In this document: one piece after another, positions 32,150 to 41,084 of the stretch
Position numbering within the stretch: position 1 is the stretch's first letter
How the letters are laid out: every line of letters starts with the position of its first letter
IMG/VR virus record: IMGVR_UViG_3300044615_000612
Coordinates: 1-59,605 of that record
Strand: one strand, 5' to 3'
Source: a virus
Length of the DNA stretch: 59,605 nt
The notes under the pieces: model-generated
Seen by the model: the letters and a program-made list of their open reading frames with translations, nothing else
Databases searched by the model: none
What the model was told of the DNA's origin: nothing
Translations under genes and position numbers: made by a program

Positions 32150-33288
32150 GGTGAGCCTCCATCCACGCCGTCGGCCTGCGGAGTTGACCGCCAGCCGGAG
32201 AGGTCCCACATGACCCGCCTTGCCCCTGAGAGAGGAGCTAGTTGGTCGTTCTCCATCGCCAGGCGGAGGTCGCGCTGGTAGAGCGAGAACGCCTGGTCAG
32301 CCTTCTGGTTGCGGATCCGGGCTAGCCAGTACTCCGTGGCACTGTGGAGGCAGTTGGTCATCCCGGGGGGGAAGTCCACGGGGTCCGTGATCAGGTACTT
32401 GGCGGACGAGGCCGTGAGCGATGTGTTGACCGTCAGGCTGGTGGCGCTGGCGACGGCCGTAATCTTGGCCTCAGACACATATGGGTTGAGGCCGCTGATG
32501 GTCTCCGGGCTATCGGAGGCCGTGCCAATGCGAATGATCGATCCGACCATGGCGGAGTTGAACGACGTTCCCGTGCCAGTGACGGTGGTTCCAGAGGCAG
32601 TTACAGTCCCAGCCCTAGTTGCCGTCTCATGGCCTGAGTACCGTAGTTGCCGTGGTGAGCGACGGTAGGTGAAGTCGATCGTCTCCAGGCGGGCCGGGTA
32701 GCCAATAATCCTGATCGCCCAACCGCCAGTGATGTCGTCCCGCGTCACGGTCCAGTACGCCTGCGGGCCCTGGGCGTCCAGGACCCGTTCGATCTTCATT
32801 GCCTCGTCCTGGGACACGTAGCTGAATGCCGACCAACTGTGTTCGTCGATCGGCTTGTCCAGGTTGCGGAAGTCGGTTGGCAGCGGATAGAGAGTGCGGT
32901 AGAGCAGGGCGACCGTGGAGGTGCTGAAGTCCTCCGGGTAGGTCAGCGCACTGTCCAGCACCAGGACGCTAGAGCTGGTCCTAGTGGCCACCTTGGCGAT
33001 CACGTCATTGATGCGGATGAAGCAGTAGGCGGCGCCGGCCGGAAATGGATCGCCTACGGTCTTGGTGATCGTCCTGGTGGAGGCGACGAACGTGACCTCG
33101 CCCTGCCACGCCGGTTCAATGACCACGCGGCCGGTCTGCTGGTGGAACTCCCAGTCCTTGATCCAGCCCAGCTCTTGGTAGGCACGCTGCACAGCGGTGC
33201 GGATGTCCCTCTGCTCCGCATCCTGAGCGCCGCCACCGGATGTGGTGATGAGGTTCTCAACCAGATCGTAGTAGGTTTGGTATGGCAT
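32146..33288 (-). CDS. Tail tubular/adaptor protein A-like
   Basis: 380 aa. N-terminus (YYDLVENLITTSGG, RDIRTAVQRAYQEL) and a C-terminal ATEYWLARIRNQKADQAFSLYQRDLRLA resemble gp11/gp4-type head-tail adaptors. An inserted Thr/Ser/Gly-rich beta domain (~225-290, GTVTASGTTVTGTGTSFN) is present. It sits beside the nozzle genes. Links portal to tail nozzle. Confidence 0.75.
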   Translation of the reverse strand: MPYQTYYDLVENLITTSGGGAQDAEQRDIRTAVQRAYQELGWIKDWEFHQQTGRVVIEPAWQGEVTFVASTRTITKTVGDPFPAGAAYCFIRINDVIAKVATRTSSSVLVLDSALTYPEDFSTSTVALLYRTLYPLPTDFRNLDKPIDEHSWSAFSYVSQDEAMKIERVLDAQGPQAYWTVTRDDITGGWAIRIIGYPARLETIDFTYRRSPRQLRYSGHETATRAGTVTASGTTVTGTGTSFNSAMVGSIIRIGTASDSPETISGLNPYVSEAKITAVASATSLTVNTSLTASSAKYLITDPVDFPPGMTNCLHSATEYWLARIRNQKADQAFSLYQRDLRLAMENDQLAPLSGARRVMWDLSGWRSTPQADGVDGGSP

Positions 33289-33291
33289 TCG

Positions 33292-33600
33292 TCACCCAGC
33301 AACCACGCCCTCTGCCACGCCGACCTTCGCCACATACGCCATGAGCGCCCCCACCGCCGCCGCGAGGTCCGCGTCTGCCTCCGCTCCCGCGAGCAGGTCG
33401 CGCACGTGCAGCCGCACCGGCTCGGCCGGTGCCTCTTCGACGCCGGTCTCGGTGGTGCGGAAACGGACGAGTGTCACACGGGCTTCGGCTTCGCCGCCTG
33501 TCACGCTGGACAAGACGATTTCACGCACCCACAGCTTGTCGAACAGTTTTGCAGGCACGTCCAGCGGCTCGGCGCAGTACAGCGTGGGGATGTCAGCCAT
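33292..33600 (-). CDS. Hypothetical tail-region protein
   Basis: 102 aa. Beta-rich N-terminal half (YCAEPLDVPAKLFDKLW), and an Ala/Val/Asp-rich helical C-terminus. Overlaps the fibre gene stop by 8 bases. Function unknown. Confidence 0.55.
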   Translation of the reverse strand: MADIPTLYCAEPLDVPAKLFDKLWVREIVLSSVTGGEAEARVTLVRFRTTETGVEEAPAEPVRLHVRDLLAGAEADADLAAAVGALMAYVAKVGVAEGVVAG

Positions 33601-35422
33601 TGATCCTCTCCTCTAGTGCGGCGATGCGTGCGTTGGATTCTTGCAGTGCCTTGACGAGCAGCGGGATCAGCGTCTGGTACGCGACAGACAGATACTCCGT
33701 GCCCTGCTGGACAACGCCGTCTAGGTACGGCTGACCAGCCAATGCCTGTTGAAGGTCTTGTGCAATGAAGCCCGGCTGGATGCTTTGATCCTTGCTCCAT
33801 GATTCCTTGTAACGGAATGTCACGGGCCGCAGAGCCTCTATCACGTCGGTGCATGACGACAGCGGAGCGATGTCGTTCTTGATTCGTTCGTCGGAGCCGT
33901 TGACATACGCGCCAGCACCCCACACTCCGGTGCCGTTGCATTGGAGGTTGTATGCGCCTTGGTCGGTGACGCCGACGATGACCTCGCCCGTGCTATTGAC
34001 GCGAATGCGCTCGGCCGTAGCAGTTTCGTCATACAGGAAAAACTCACCGCCAAATCCGCCGCCGCGATACCCGCTCCCGGCGGTGCCGAAAATCCATGAA
34101 CGCGCACCTGTGCCGTCGTAATCGCATCGCACAGACGCCGACCCGGTGCCGTCCTGCTCTACGTGCAGCACGCCGTCGTCGGCGTTATTTGCCCTAATGT
34201 GGCACGGACTGGAAGGCGATCCCCCAATCCCCACATTCCCCGACGCATCAATCCGCACCCGCTCGCCAATAGCCGAGCCGTTCCACGTCGAAAACGCCAG
34301 AGACGACGCACCGCCCCCACCTGTGTTGATGCAATCTATTGCGCCATTTGGCGTACCGCCGACAGACGCTCCAGAGTCGGTGAGAAAGGAAATTCTGCAC
34401 GCATTGCTGGTCGCCAGTGACGCCGTGTTTCGCAGCACCATTTCAGGCCCGGTCGTCCCGCTGGCGGACTTGGAGATGATGACGTAGCCGCTCGCATCCA
34501 CGCGCAGCCGCTCGGTGCCATTTGTGACCCACGCCGCAACGTCAGCAGACGGGAAATACAGCCCCGTATTTGGATCGCCGCTCGGTGCCACGCTGCACGC
34601 TGAGACGCTGCCTGCGGATACAAGCAGTTGATTCTCTAGCGTGACGTTACCCGTCGCCCGCGCGATGGAGATCGGCGTGCCCAAAAAACTGCCAGCGTCC
34701 GACCATCGCGTGATCCAAAACGTGGAGCCGACGTTGCTGCCGCTCTCAGCGTCGAATCCCGGCCCAACCTCCCAGCGTGTGCTGCCGCTGGTCTGCATCC
34801 GCAGTTGACGGACGTTGCCTGCGACGGTGCCGGTGAGGACGGCCCCCGCCTGCCCGACGATCTGCCCCGCGAACGTGGCGGTCTGGCTTGTGCCGACGGT
34901 GATAGCGGACGTTCCGCCGTTGCTCTGGATGGTGACCGTCGATCCATTGAGGATCAGCGGCTGATACGAACCGACACCTGTGTTGTCTACGCCTTCGATT
35001 CGCGTGCCGTCCGTGCTGGTGTTGAAACGCACGCCTTTGGTAGCGCCATTGACGAGAAGCGACGTAGCGGAATCGCTGCTGTTTACCCGCGCGTTGCCCG
35101 TAAACGTAGGACTCGCCGTCGGCTGCACGGAGAGCGTGGTGCGTGCCGTCGCGGCGTCGGCGTCGTCCAGCAGGGTGCGAGCGAACGCCGTGCAGGTGAT
35201 CTCCTCCGCACTGCCGGCGCCGGCGGAGGAGCGGCCCAGCAACTTGTCGGTCGCCGTCACGTAGGGCGTGACATAGGAGAGCGAGGAGTATGCGGTGCTG
35301 CCATCACCCAGCTTGAACCGACGGGTATCCGTTTCAAACACAAGCTCCCCGGCCGCTGGCGTGGGGTTAGCCGACGCCACCGCAGAGGCGGTGCCACGCT
35401 TGTGCTTGATCTTGATGGTCAT
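33593..35422 (-). CDS. Tail fibre with S74 self-cleaving chaperone
   Basis: 609 aa. The N-terminus (KIKHKRGTASAV...GELVFETDTRRFKLGDGSTAY) is a virion-attachment module found in two adjacent genes too. A long beta-repeat shaft follows. The C-terminus has GSDERIKNDI (Ser ~510, Lys ~515) and FIAQDLQQAL, the peptidase S74 intramolecular chaperone, ending in a coiled coil (ESNARIAALEERI). It should trimerise and then cleave itself. Probable receptor-binding fibre. Confidence 0.88.
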   Translation of the reverse strand: MTIKIKHKRGTASAVASANPTPAAGELVFETDTRRFKLGDGSTAYSSLSYVTPYVTATDKLLGRSSAGAGSAEEITCTAFARTLLDDADAATARTTLSVQPTASPTFTGNARVNSSDSATSLLVNGATKGVRFNTSTDGTRIEGVDNTGVGSYQPLILNGSTVTIQSNGGTSAITVGTSQTATFAGQIVGQAGAVLTGTVAGNVRQLRMQTSGSTRWEVGPGFDAESGSNVGSTFWITRWSDAGSFLGTPISIARATGNVTLENQLLVSAGSVSACSVAPSGDPNTGLYFPSADVAAWVTNGTERLRVDASGYVIISKSASGTTGPEMVLRNTASLATSNACRISFLTDSGASVGGTPNGAIDCINTGGGGASSLAFSTWNGSAIGERVRIDASGNVGIGGSPSSPCHIRANNADDGVLHVEQDGTGSASVRCDYDGTGARSWIFGTAGSGYRGGGFGGEFFLYDETATAERIRVNSTGEVIVGVTDQGAYNLQCNGTGVWGAGAYVNGSDERIKNDIAPLSSCTDVIEALRPVTFRYKESWSKDQSIQPGFIAQDLQQALAGQPYLDGVVQQGTEYLSVAYQTLIPLLVKALQESNARIAALEERING

Positions 35423-36042
35423 CAATAGCTGCCGCCGTCCAACTCCGTCGCCCAGGAGATGGTGTCGGTGCTGGCCGTGTAGTACAGGACGCCGTTGCTG
35501 GTGCCGCCGCCATCCAGGGCGCTGATGGTGTTGGTGTCATTGGCGACCAACACAGTGCCCTTGGCAGCGGAAGTCAGGCCGGTGCCGCCTTTGGACACCC
35601 CAATGGACACGCCATTCCACGTGCCACTGACGTTGCCGCTGGCGGTCACGTCGGTGCAGGACAGGTCACCCGTCCCCAGGCTGATGTCCTTGTTGGCATC
35701 AACGATCAGGGCTTTGGACGCTGTAGCGGTGCCGGCCGTGACGCCGGCCAGCGTATTCAGCTCAGCCGCGGTGGATGTGACCGACGTACCGCCGATCTTG
35801 AACGTCCCGGACAGGTTGACTGTGCCGGAGAACGTGTAGGTGCCACTGGCCGTCTGCGTGGCCGTCAGGCTGAGAAACGCCCCAGGCCCGCCAATAGCCA
35901 GAACGGACGCACCGCCGCCGGATCCCTTGCCGATGTGCAGGATGTCATCGACTTCAGAGAACGCCAGCTCTGACTGGGCGAGCGTGCTGGGCGCCCCACT
36001 CGCACCGCCGGTCGCACGCCTCTTGATCCGCAACGTAGCCAT
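35422..36042 (-). CDS. Short tail fibre / fibre segment
   Basis: 206 aa. Starts TLRIKRRATGGASGAPSTL, then DDILHIGKGSGG, followed by Thr/Ser/Gly beta repeats and SKGGTGLTSAAKGTVLVA, all typical of phage fibre shafts. TGATG junctions with the S74 fibre. May assemble with it or be an alternative fibre. Confidence 0.75.
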   Translation of the reverse strand: MATLRIKRRATGGASGAPSTLAQSELAFSEVDDILHIGKGSGGGASVLAIGGPGAFLSLTATQTASGTYTFSGTVNLSGTFKIGGTSVTSTAAELNTLAGVTAGTATASKALIVDANKDISLGTGDLSCTDVTASGNVSGTWNGVSIGVSKGGTGLTSAAKGTVLVANDTNTISALDGGGTSNGVLYYTASTDTISWATELDGGSY

Positions 36043-36332
36043 TAGAAATCACCTCCGTTGACAACTTCCTGCTCTGGATAGTTACGCCATTTCCCTGACG
36101 AGTAACGCAGCACATCACCCGTTTGGACGCTGGTCAGCTCAAACTCAGTGATGTTGTCCAGGCTGGCGGAGGCGGTGTAGTACGGCAGGGCATTCCATGC
36201 CGTTTCACCGTCACCAATTTTGAACTGGTTGGTATCCAGTTCCAAACCGAGTTCGCCCGCCAGCAGGACGGGGTTGCGCTCTGTCCAGGTAACCGCGAGA
36301 CCCCGGCGGAGTTGAAGGCGGTTTCTGCTCAT
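36042..36332 (-). CDS. Fibre attachment-domain protein (Mtd/hyaluronidase N-like)
   Basis: 96 aa. NRLQLRRGLAVTWTERNPVL, LAGELGLELDTNQFKIGDG and ETAWNALPYY follow the N-terminal consensus shared by Mtd-like fibres and phage hyaluronidases. Here it ends after ~50 further residues with no receptor-binding domain. It may be an adaptor for the next fibre, or a truncated gene. Confidence 0.78.
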   Translation of the reverse strand: MSRNRLQLRRGLAVTWTERNPVLLAGELGLELDTNQFKIGDGETAWNALPYYTASASLDNITEFELTSVQTGDVLRYSSGKWRNYPEQEVVNGGDF

Positions 36333-36347
36333 GGCGTACCCTGGTAT

Positions 36348-37439
36348 CTATTGCCCGCCATCCTCATTGCGGGCTGCGAAGTACCTGCGGACCCAGGCAC
36401 GCAGGCCGTCCGGGGCGGAGTCGGTCCACTCCAGGAGTCCGTTGTCCGCAACGCGGAGGTGTTCCACAGGATCGAATCCAGCGTTGATCACGGGCTGCCA
36501 GCGGTCCACGTATTGCCTGTCCTGACGGGTTCCGTGGAAGAGGTGAAACGCCTCGCCCTTCAGGGCTCCGATGTTCCCGCCCACCTTGCTCCAGGCCGTC
36601 TTGGCCCAGGGCTCGTAGTCACGCTTCATTGCCTCGCTCATCCGGCCCAGGCAACGGGAATGCTCCAGGCCCATCCATCCCTCCAGGCACATGGCGTCCC
36701 CGGAGCCGACGATGTGCTTGTCATAGAGAGGGAATATGGACCTCCTTGCCGCCCAGGCCCCGCCAGGGGAACTCACTCCTGCCCCCATGTATCGCTCTGC
36801 CATCGGCCCCACGCCGGCCAGGACCTGGACCACCGCACCGTCCTCGTCACAGCAGTGCCAGTGGTTCCAGAGCTGGACCACCGGATACTCAGCCAATGCC
36901 GCCATGGTCTTGGAGGGCCAGTCCCTGTCCAGGAACAGGATGTCGGCATCGATCCAGGCTATGTGCGTGAAGTCCTTTGGGAGGGCCTCCACCAGCAGGT
37001 TGATCAGCCGCTCCTTTTGCCAGATGGCCTGGCCATCCCGTGCGTGGATCTGGAGGAAGGCGTCGGTCGTTGGGAACTGTTGCCCAGGAAACGCTACCTC
37101 TGCATTGAAAACAGGCACACCGTGCCACTCCATGGAGTGCAGGAACCGCAGGTAGTTGTCCCTTGGCCTGGACCAGTTGGCTGGATTAAAGTGGCAGCAC
37201 ACAACCGCCAGCCTGCCGGGCCGTTTGGTCCTGGCGGCTCGCTTGGCCATGGCGAGGATGCGTGACACGGACCTCCGGGGCAGGCTGACGCCACGCTTCT
37301 CCGCCTCCTCGGCTATCCATGACTCCAGGACGGCGTCTTCGACGCGGTCTGCCTGGGCCGCGCGGGCCATCGCCACGCCGCTGCGCAATGGCGCACGCAA
37401 CAGCAGGCTGCCGATGCGGAGTAGCCGCTGGCCGATCAC
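36348..37439 (-). CDS. Glycosyltransferase (GT-A-like)
   Basis: 363 aa from the GTG at 37439 (GTGA overlap with the upstream stop). The core RLAVVCCHFNPANW, then PRDNYLRFLHSMEWHGVPVFNAEV and a DAD motif (HIAWIDADILFLD, residues ~164-166) fit a nucleotide-sugar-dependent GT-A enzyme. The N-terminal ~60 residues are Arg-rich. It lies between fibre genes, suggesting modification of fibres or host surface sugars. Confidence 0.78.
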   Translation of the reverse strand: MIGQRLLRIGSLLLRAPLRSGVAMARAAQADRVEDAVLESWIAEEAEKRGVSLPRRSVSRILAMAKRAARTKRPGRLAVVCCHFNPANWSRPRDNYLRFLHSMEWHGVPVFNAEVAFPGQQFPTTDAFLQIHARDGQAIWQKERLINLLVEALPKDFTHIAWIDADILFLDRDWPSKTMAALAEYPVVQLWNHWHCCDEDGAVVQVLAGVGPMAERYMGAGVSSPGGAWAARRSIFPLYDKHIVGSGDAMCLEGWMGLEHSRCLGRMSEAMKRDYEPWAKTAWSKVGGNIGALKGEAFHLFHGTRQDRQYVDRWQPVINAGFDPVEHLRVADNGLLEWTDSAPDGLRAWVRRYFAARNEDGGQ

Positions 37440-38254
37440 GTTCCGCCGCAGCAGTTGGGCACCACTCGCCAGCGTTGGCTGGTTGGATCGTAGCGCCCGT
37501 GAGCCCACTGGTTCTCGCCCAGTGAGAAGTTCACCCCACCCGGGCACAGGAACGCCGCAGAGTCGGTGCTGTGATTGTGGACGAACGTGACGTTGTTGAC
37601 TCCCACATTGACGAACGTGGCCCTGGTGGACCCGTCACGCACGGCGTTGGTGATGCCACGCAATTCGGTGTTGGTTGACGAGGTGAGGCGGTACACGTCG
37701 GCTACCGTGGAGATCACGGAGTTGCTGATCGTCACCGTGGCCCATCGCTCTCCTGTAGCCACGGCAGTGACGAAGTCTGTCACCGCGGTTGAGTTGTGAC
37801 TGTGCGACGATGGGGCGGCACCAATCGTTGTCGCGTTCAGACTGACCGCCCCCGTAAAGCCGTTGACCGACGTGACCGGGGCAGCCGTTCCGGCGACGAT
37901 AGCCACGGCGCTGTTGAAGCCGGTGATGTCTGCGGTCGAATGACTGTGAGACGCCAGGGCCGCGCCGATTGATGTGGCGTTGAGGCTCACAGCCCCAGTG
38001 ACTCCGTTGACCGACGCCACGGGCGATGCCGTACCGGCAACCACCGCCACTGCCGTGTTGAAGTTGCTGATGTCACCTGAAGTGATGGCTACAGCCCCCG
38101 TCCTCCCAGCGACCGAATGGACCGGACCAGACAGTGCCGCAATCGCCCCAGCCGTCACACGCTGGGTCTGCGTGTTGCCGGCGTTGTTGATGATCAGTAT
38201 GGCGTTTGGGTCTGCGGCACCGACCGGAAGCGAGGAGATTTTGATCGACGGCAT
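37436..38254 (-). CDS. Fibre protein with SVNGxTGAVSLNA repeats
   Basis: 272 aa. The unit VASVNGVTGAVSLNAT occurs twice with IGAA.xSHSH-S motifs, a pattern found in many phage fibres. The N-terminus IKISSLPVGAADPNAILIINN is a common attachment motif. The C-terminus (GENQWAHGRYDP) may be a small lectin-like cap. Likely another fibre. Confidence 0.75.
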   Translation of the reverse strand: MPSIKISSLPVGAADPNAILIINNAGNTQTQRVTAGAIAALSGPVHSVAGRTGAVAITSGDISNFNTAVAVVAGTASPVASVNGVTGAVSLNATSIGAALASHSHSTADITGFNSAVAIVAGTAAPVTSVNGFTGAVSLNATTIGAAPSSHSHNSTAVTDFVTAVATGERWATVTISNSVISTVADVYRLTSSTNTELRGITNAVRDGSTRATFVNVGVNNVTFVHNHSTDSAAFLCPGGVNFSLGENQWAHGRYDPTSQRWRVVPNCCGGT

Positions 38255-38255
38255 G

Positions 38256-38783
38256 TCACTTACCCTTCGGTCGATAGGAGTGCTTGGCGATGATCATCTC
38301 CCGTAGCTCTCCCGCCTTCTTGTTGGGATGGAGCTTGCGGTAGTGCCGCATGTCCTCGGCAATGATCTTCTCGGACAGCGGCGCCCGCTTGGGAGGAACA
38401 GGAATGCCCTTGTGGCTGACGATCCCCTCCACGGTCAGGTTGCGTTTCCGGGCCACGCGGACGATGTCGGCCGTTGAATCCACCCACGCCTCCGGGTCCT
38501 TGTGAGCCCGCTTGTCTGCAAGACCGCCCACGTACTGCTTGCCGGCCGTGCTGATCCCTGCCTCGCGGGCCTCGCGGAGCATGTGTTCCGCCATCAGCTT
38601 GGGCATGTCATCGAACTGCTGCTGGTTGTACCGGCCCTGGTTGAACGCCCGGTCCGTGCCCTTGGTGCCGGGAGGGCACTGGAGCGCACACATAGACGCC
38701 CACTTCTCGCCGTAGGGCAGGGCGGCCTTGTAGGTCCGCACCGCCTCCGGACCGGCATCAAGCACCTGCTGGGGGATTGGCAT
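38256..38783 (-). CDS. Hypothetical protein near portal
   Basis: 175 aa. Basic, with many Lys/Arg/His residues and a C-terminal EDMRHYRKLHPNKKAGELREM helix. It begins 26 bases inside the portal gene. Possibly an assembly or DNA-binding accessory; no family recognised. Confidence 0.55.
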   Translation of the reverse strand: MPIPQQVLDAGPEAVRTYKAALPYGEKWASMCALQCPPGTKGTDRAFNQGRYNQQQFDDMPKLMAEHMLREAREAGISTAGKQYVGGLADKRAHKDPEAWVDSTADIVRVARKRNLTVEGIVSHKGIPVPPKRAPLSEKIIAEDMRHYRKLHPNKKAGELREMIIAKHSYRPKGK

Positions 38784-40740
38784 TCTGTTGCTCCTGCGGT
38801 GGAGGTGGAGGCGGAGGCGGCGGGACCATGTACCGTGCCACGTCGATGTCCATGGATCGTCCCCAGTCTTCCAGGAGTGCGTTGAACAGCTGCGGCTGCC
38901 CAGCCTGGAGCATGCCCTGCGCCACGGGCATCATGACCTGGAGGGCCTGGTTCATTTGTTCGACCTTGGTCCCCTTGTTGGGCTTCCTGGCGCTTCCAGC
39001 CTCAACGCGGTAGTCGAACTCACGGACGATCTCGTCCGGGCTTGCCGCCAGGACGTGCATCTGCCACGCACCCGCAGCCATGGGACCAAGCAGCGGGGCG
39101 ATGTCCTGCGGCTGCACCAGCCACCTGGCACAGAACGCCTCCTTGCGGGCCAGGAGGGACATGGCGTCTTCCAGCTGGTTCGCCATGTCGTCTGGCCGGA
39201 CTGATATCTGCTCACTCTTCACGGCGGCTTCTGCGGCTGACCTGAACTGATTTCTGGACATGCCGTAAATCAGCTCTGTCAGACCGACACGCCGGTCGAA
39301 CAGGTTGGTGACCTCGGCCACAATTTGGAACAGCTCATTCGGCACACCGGGAAGATTGAAGACGCTGATCACGTCATTCACCGAACGGCCGATCGCTTCA
39401 CTGATCTCTACGATCTTGAAGCCGGAATCATCGGAATCCAGGATCTTGGCTTTCAGGTCGTTGTCCGCGGCCTTGGCAACGCCGATGAGCGTCTGACTGG
39501 AGGTGGCGATCTTGGTGGCGATGAAGCTCATCGCATAATTGATGAAACGCAGCTCACCGATGCCTGGCTTAATGAGCGAGATGGGGTATGAATACCCCGG
39601 CTTGCCGTGCCACTGGAGGATGGTGCAGGGCCACCCGTCCGGCTCCACCCAGAACGGGATGGGCCACTGAGCCGCCTGGAACAGTCGCTGCGGCAGACCG
39701 CTCTCGTCCACCTCGTCCTGGATGATGTCCGGCGGCAGGTTCAGCGGATACGGCACGCCCTCGCAGACGACGATGTAGCAGAAGTCCCCCAGGGCGTCGA
39801 ACTTGCCACGGAGCTTCTGGTCCGCATCCTTCAGGCGATCTCCGAACCCCGTCTTACTGTAGATTTCCCAGTACGTGACGAGGTCGTTGGTCTTGCCGTT
39901 CTTCTTCTTGTTTTCGTAGCCCACCTCACGGCGGCGGCTACGTGAGTCATAGGACTCACTGTGGCCCTTCAGGTCTTCTTCCGGGACGCCGAACTTCTGG
40001 GCGACAAAGTCCCGTGAGTGCGTGCGTCGGCGGGCGATCCAGCGGATGTCCTGCTGGTCGTCTGCGTCCGGATCCCAGAGGACGGCGTCGAACGTCTCAT
40101 AGAACGAACCGGCGACACGGGTTTCCGTTCCTGGGAACTGGAACAACTCCGTGAACCAACACCCGGCCCCCTTGATCAGCGCCTCATCCACCACCTTGCG
40201 GCTGTGGTCCTTGAGGTGGAGTTCGTTGGGCGTGTAGTTCAGGTACTCCTCCAGGAGCTTGGCGATGACGCCACGCTTCTCAGAGAGGAACTGGGTCTGC
40301 TGGACCAGCTGCTGGTACATCTGCATGCCCGGATCAGGCATCATCACCGGCTGGCCGTCCGGGCCGATGACGGGCTGGCCGTCAGGCCCCATCTGCGGCA
40401 CGGGAGGTTGGGGAAAGATCCCCAGCATCTGCGGACTCACCATGGGGTACTGGCGAGCCGTGACGTTCCGCACCGGGTTGCGGTGATGGATGACCGCGCC
40501 GAAGAGGCGAACGGCCTCCCAGACCCGGTTGATGGTCATGCGGAAGGCCGGCGGTGCCAGGCCCTTCACAAACCCCTTGACGCCCCGCGTGTAGTCATTG
40601 CGGAACATCCAGGCGTTCTCGCCGTCATAGAACTGCATGGCCTCATCAGCGTCCTCCTGAAAAGGCCGTTTGTGTTCCTTGGCGAGTTCGATCTTTTCCA
40701 GCCAACCTTGGACGATTGGCCGGAGCGGGTGTTCTTGCAT
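38758..40740 (-). CDS. Portal protein
   Basis: 660 aa. Position right after terminase (with one small gene between), length and internal helices fit a portal: WLEKIELAKEHKRPFQEDADEAM, FWVEPDGWPCTILQWHGKPGYSYPIS, RVGLTELIYG, and a C-terminal Pro-rich tail of nine prolines then Gln/Asn. A proline-rich insert at ~113-135 (PDGQPVIGPDGQPV) is notable. Ring at the capsid vertex for packaging and ejection. Confidence 0.82.
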   Translation of the reverse strand: MQEHPLRPIVQGWLEKIELAKEHKRPFQEDADEAMQFYDGENAWMFRNDYTRGVKGFVKGLAPPAFRMTINRVWEAVRLFGAVIHHRNPVRNVTARQYPMVSPQMLGIFPQPPVPQMGPDGQPVIGPDGQPVMMPDPGMQMYQQLVQQTQFLSEKRGVIAKLLEEYLNYTPNELHLKDHSRKVVDEALIKGAGCWFTELFQFPGTETRVAGSFYETFDAVLWDPDADDQQDIRWIARRRTHSRDFVAQKFGVPEEDLKGHSESYDSRSRRREVGYENKKKNGKTNDLVTYWEIYSKTGFGDRLKDADQKLRGKFDALGDFCYIVVCEGVPYPLNLPPDIIQDEVDESGLPQRLFQAAQWPIPFWVEPDGWPCTILQWHGKPGYSYPISLIKPGIGELRFINYAMSFIATKIATSSQTLIGVAKAADNDLKAKILDSDDSGFKIVEISEAIGRSVNDVISVFNLPGVPNELFQIVAEVTNLFDRRVGLTELIYGMSRNQFRSAAEAAVKSEQISVRPDDMANQLEDAMSLLARKEAFCARWLVQPQDIAPLLGPMAAGAWQMHVLAASPDEIVREFDYRVEAGSARKPNKGTKVEQMNQALQVMMPVAQGMLQAGQPQLFNALLEDWGRSMDIDVARYMVPPPPPPPPPQEQQNANPPAGA

Positions 40741-40754
40741 GGCAGGGCCCTGGG

Positions 40755-41084
40755 CTACTGCTTATTGCCCCGCAGCTTCTGCTCCAGCATCGCAACCCGC
40801 TCAGAAAGCTGGGCGACACGCGGATCCCGCGGGGCGTAGGTCCAAGTGCCAAACCGCCGCCACTCCGTGCTGTCGTCCAGGCGAGGGTCATCCCGGTGGC
40901 GGACGCTGGGCTTCTCCACCCCGCCGTACCCTGGAGACAGGGCCCAGAGGGTGAGCGTGTCCTGGCCCACCTTGATGACGAACGCCATCACCTGATCAGA
41001 CCCCTCATGGGCCTGATACAGCACCGTGTCGCCCACGGAGGCGGCCGGCATCTTCCAGTTCACTTTTTCGTCGGTCCCAGGCAT
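40755..41084 (-). CDS. Small protein between terminase and portal
   Basis: 109 aa, ATG behind GAAAGGGAT and 25 bases inside the terminase 3' end. GDTVLYQAHEGSDQVMAFVIKV is SH3-like; the C-terminus is a short coiled coil (AQLSERVAMLEQKL). Function unknown, but similar small genes sit between terL and portal in many phages. Confidence 0.6.
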   Translation of the reverse strand: MPGTDEKVNWKMPAASVGDTVLYQAHEGSDQVMAFVIKVGQDTLTLWALSPGYGGVEKPSVRHRDDPRLDDSTEWRRFGTWTYAPRDPRVAQLSERVAMLEQKLRGNKQ

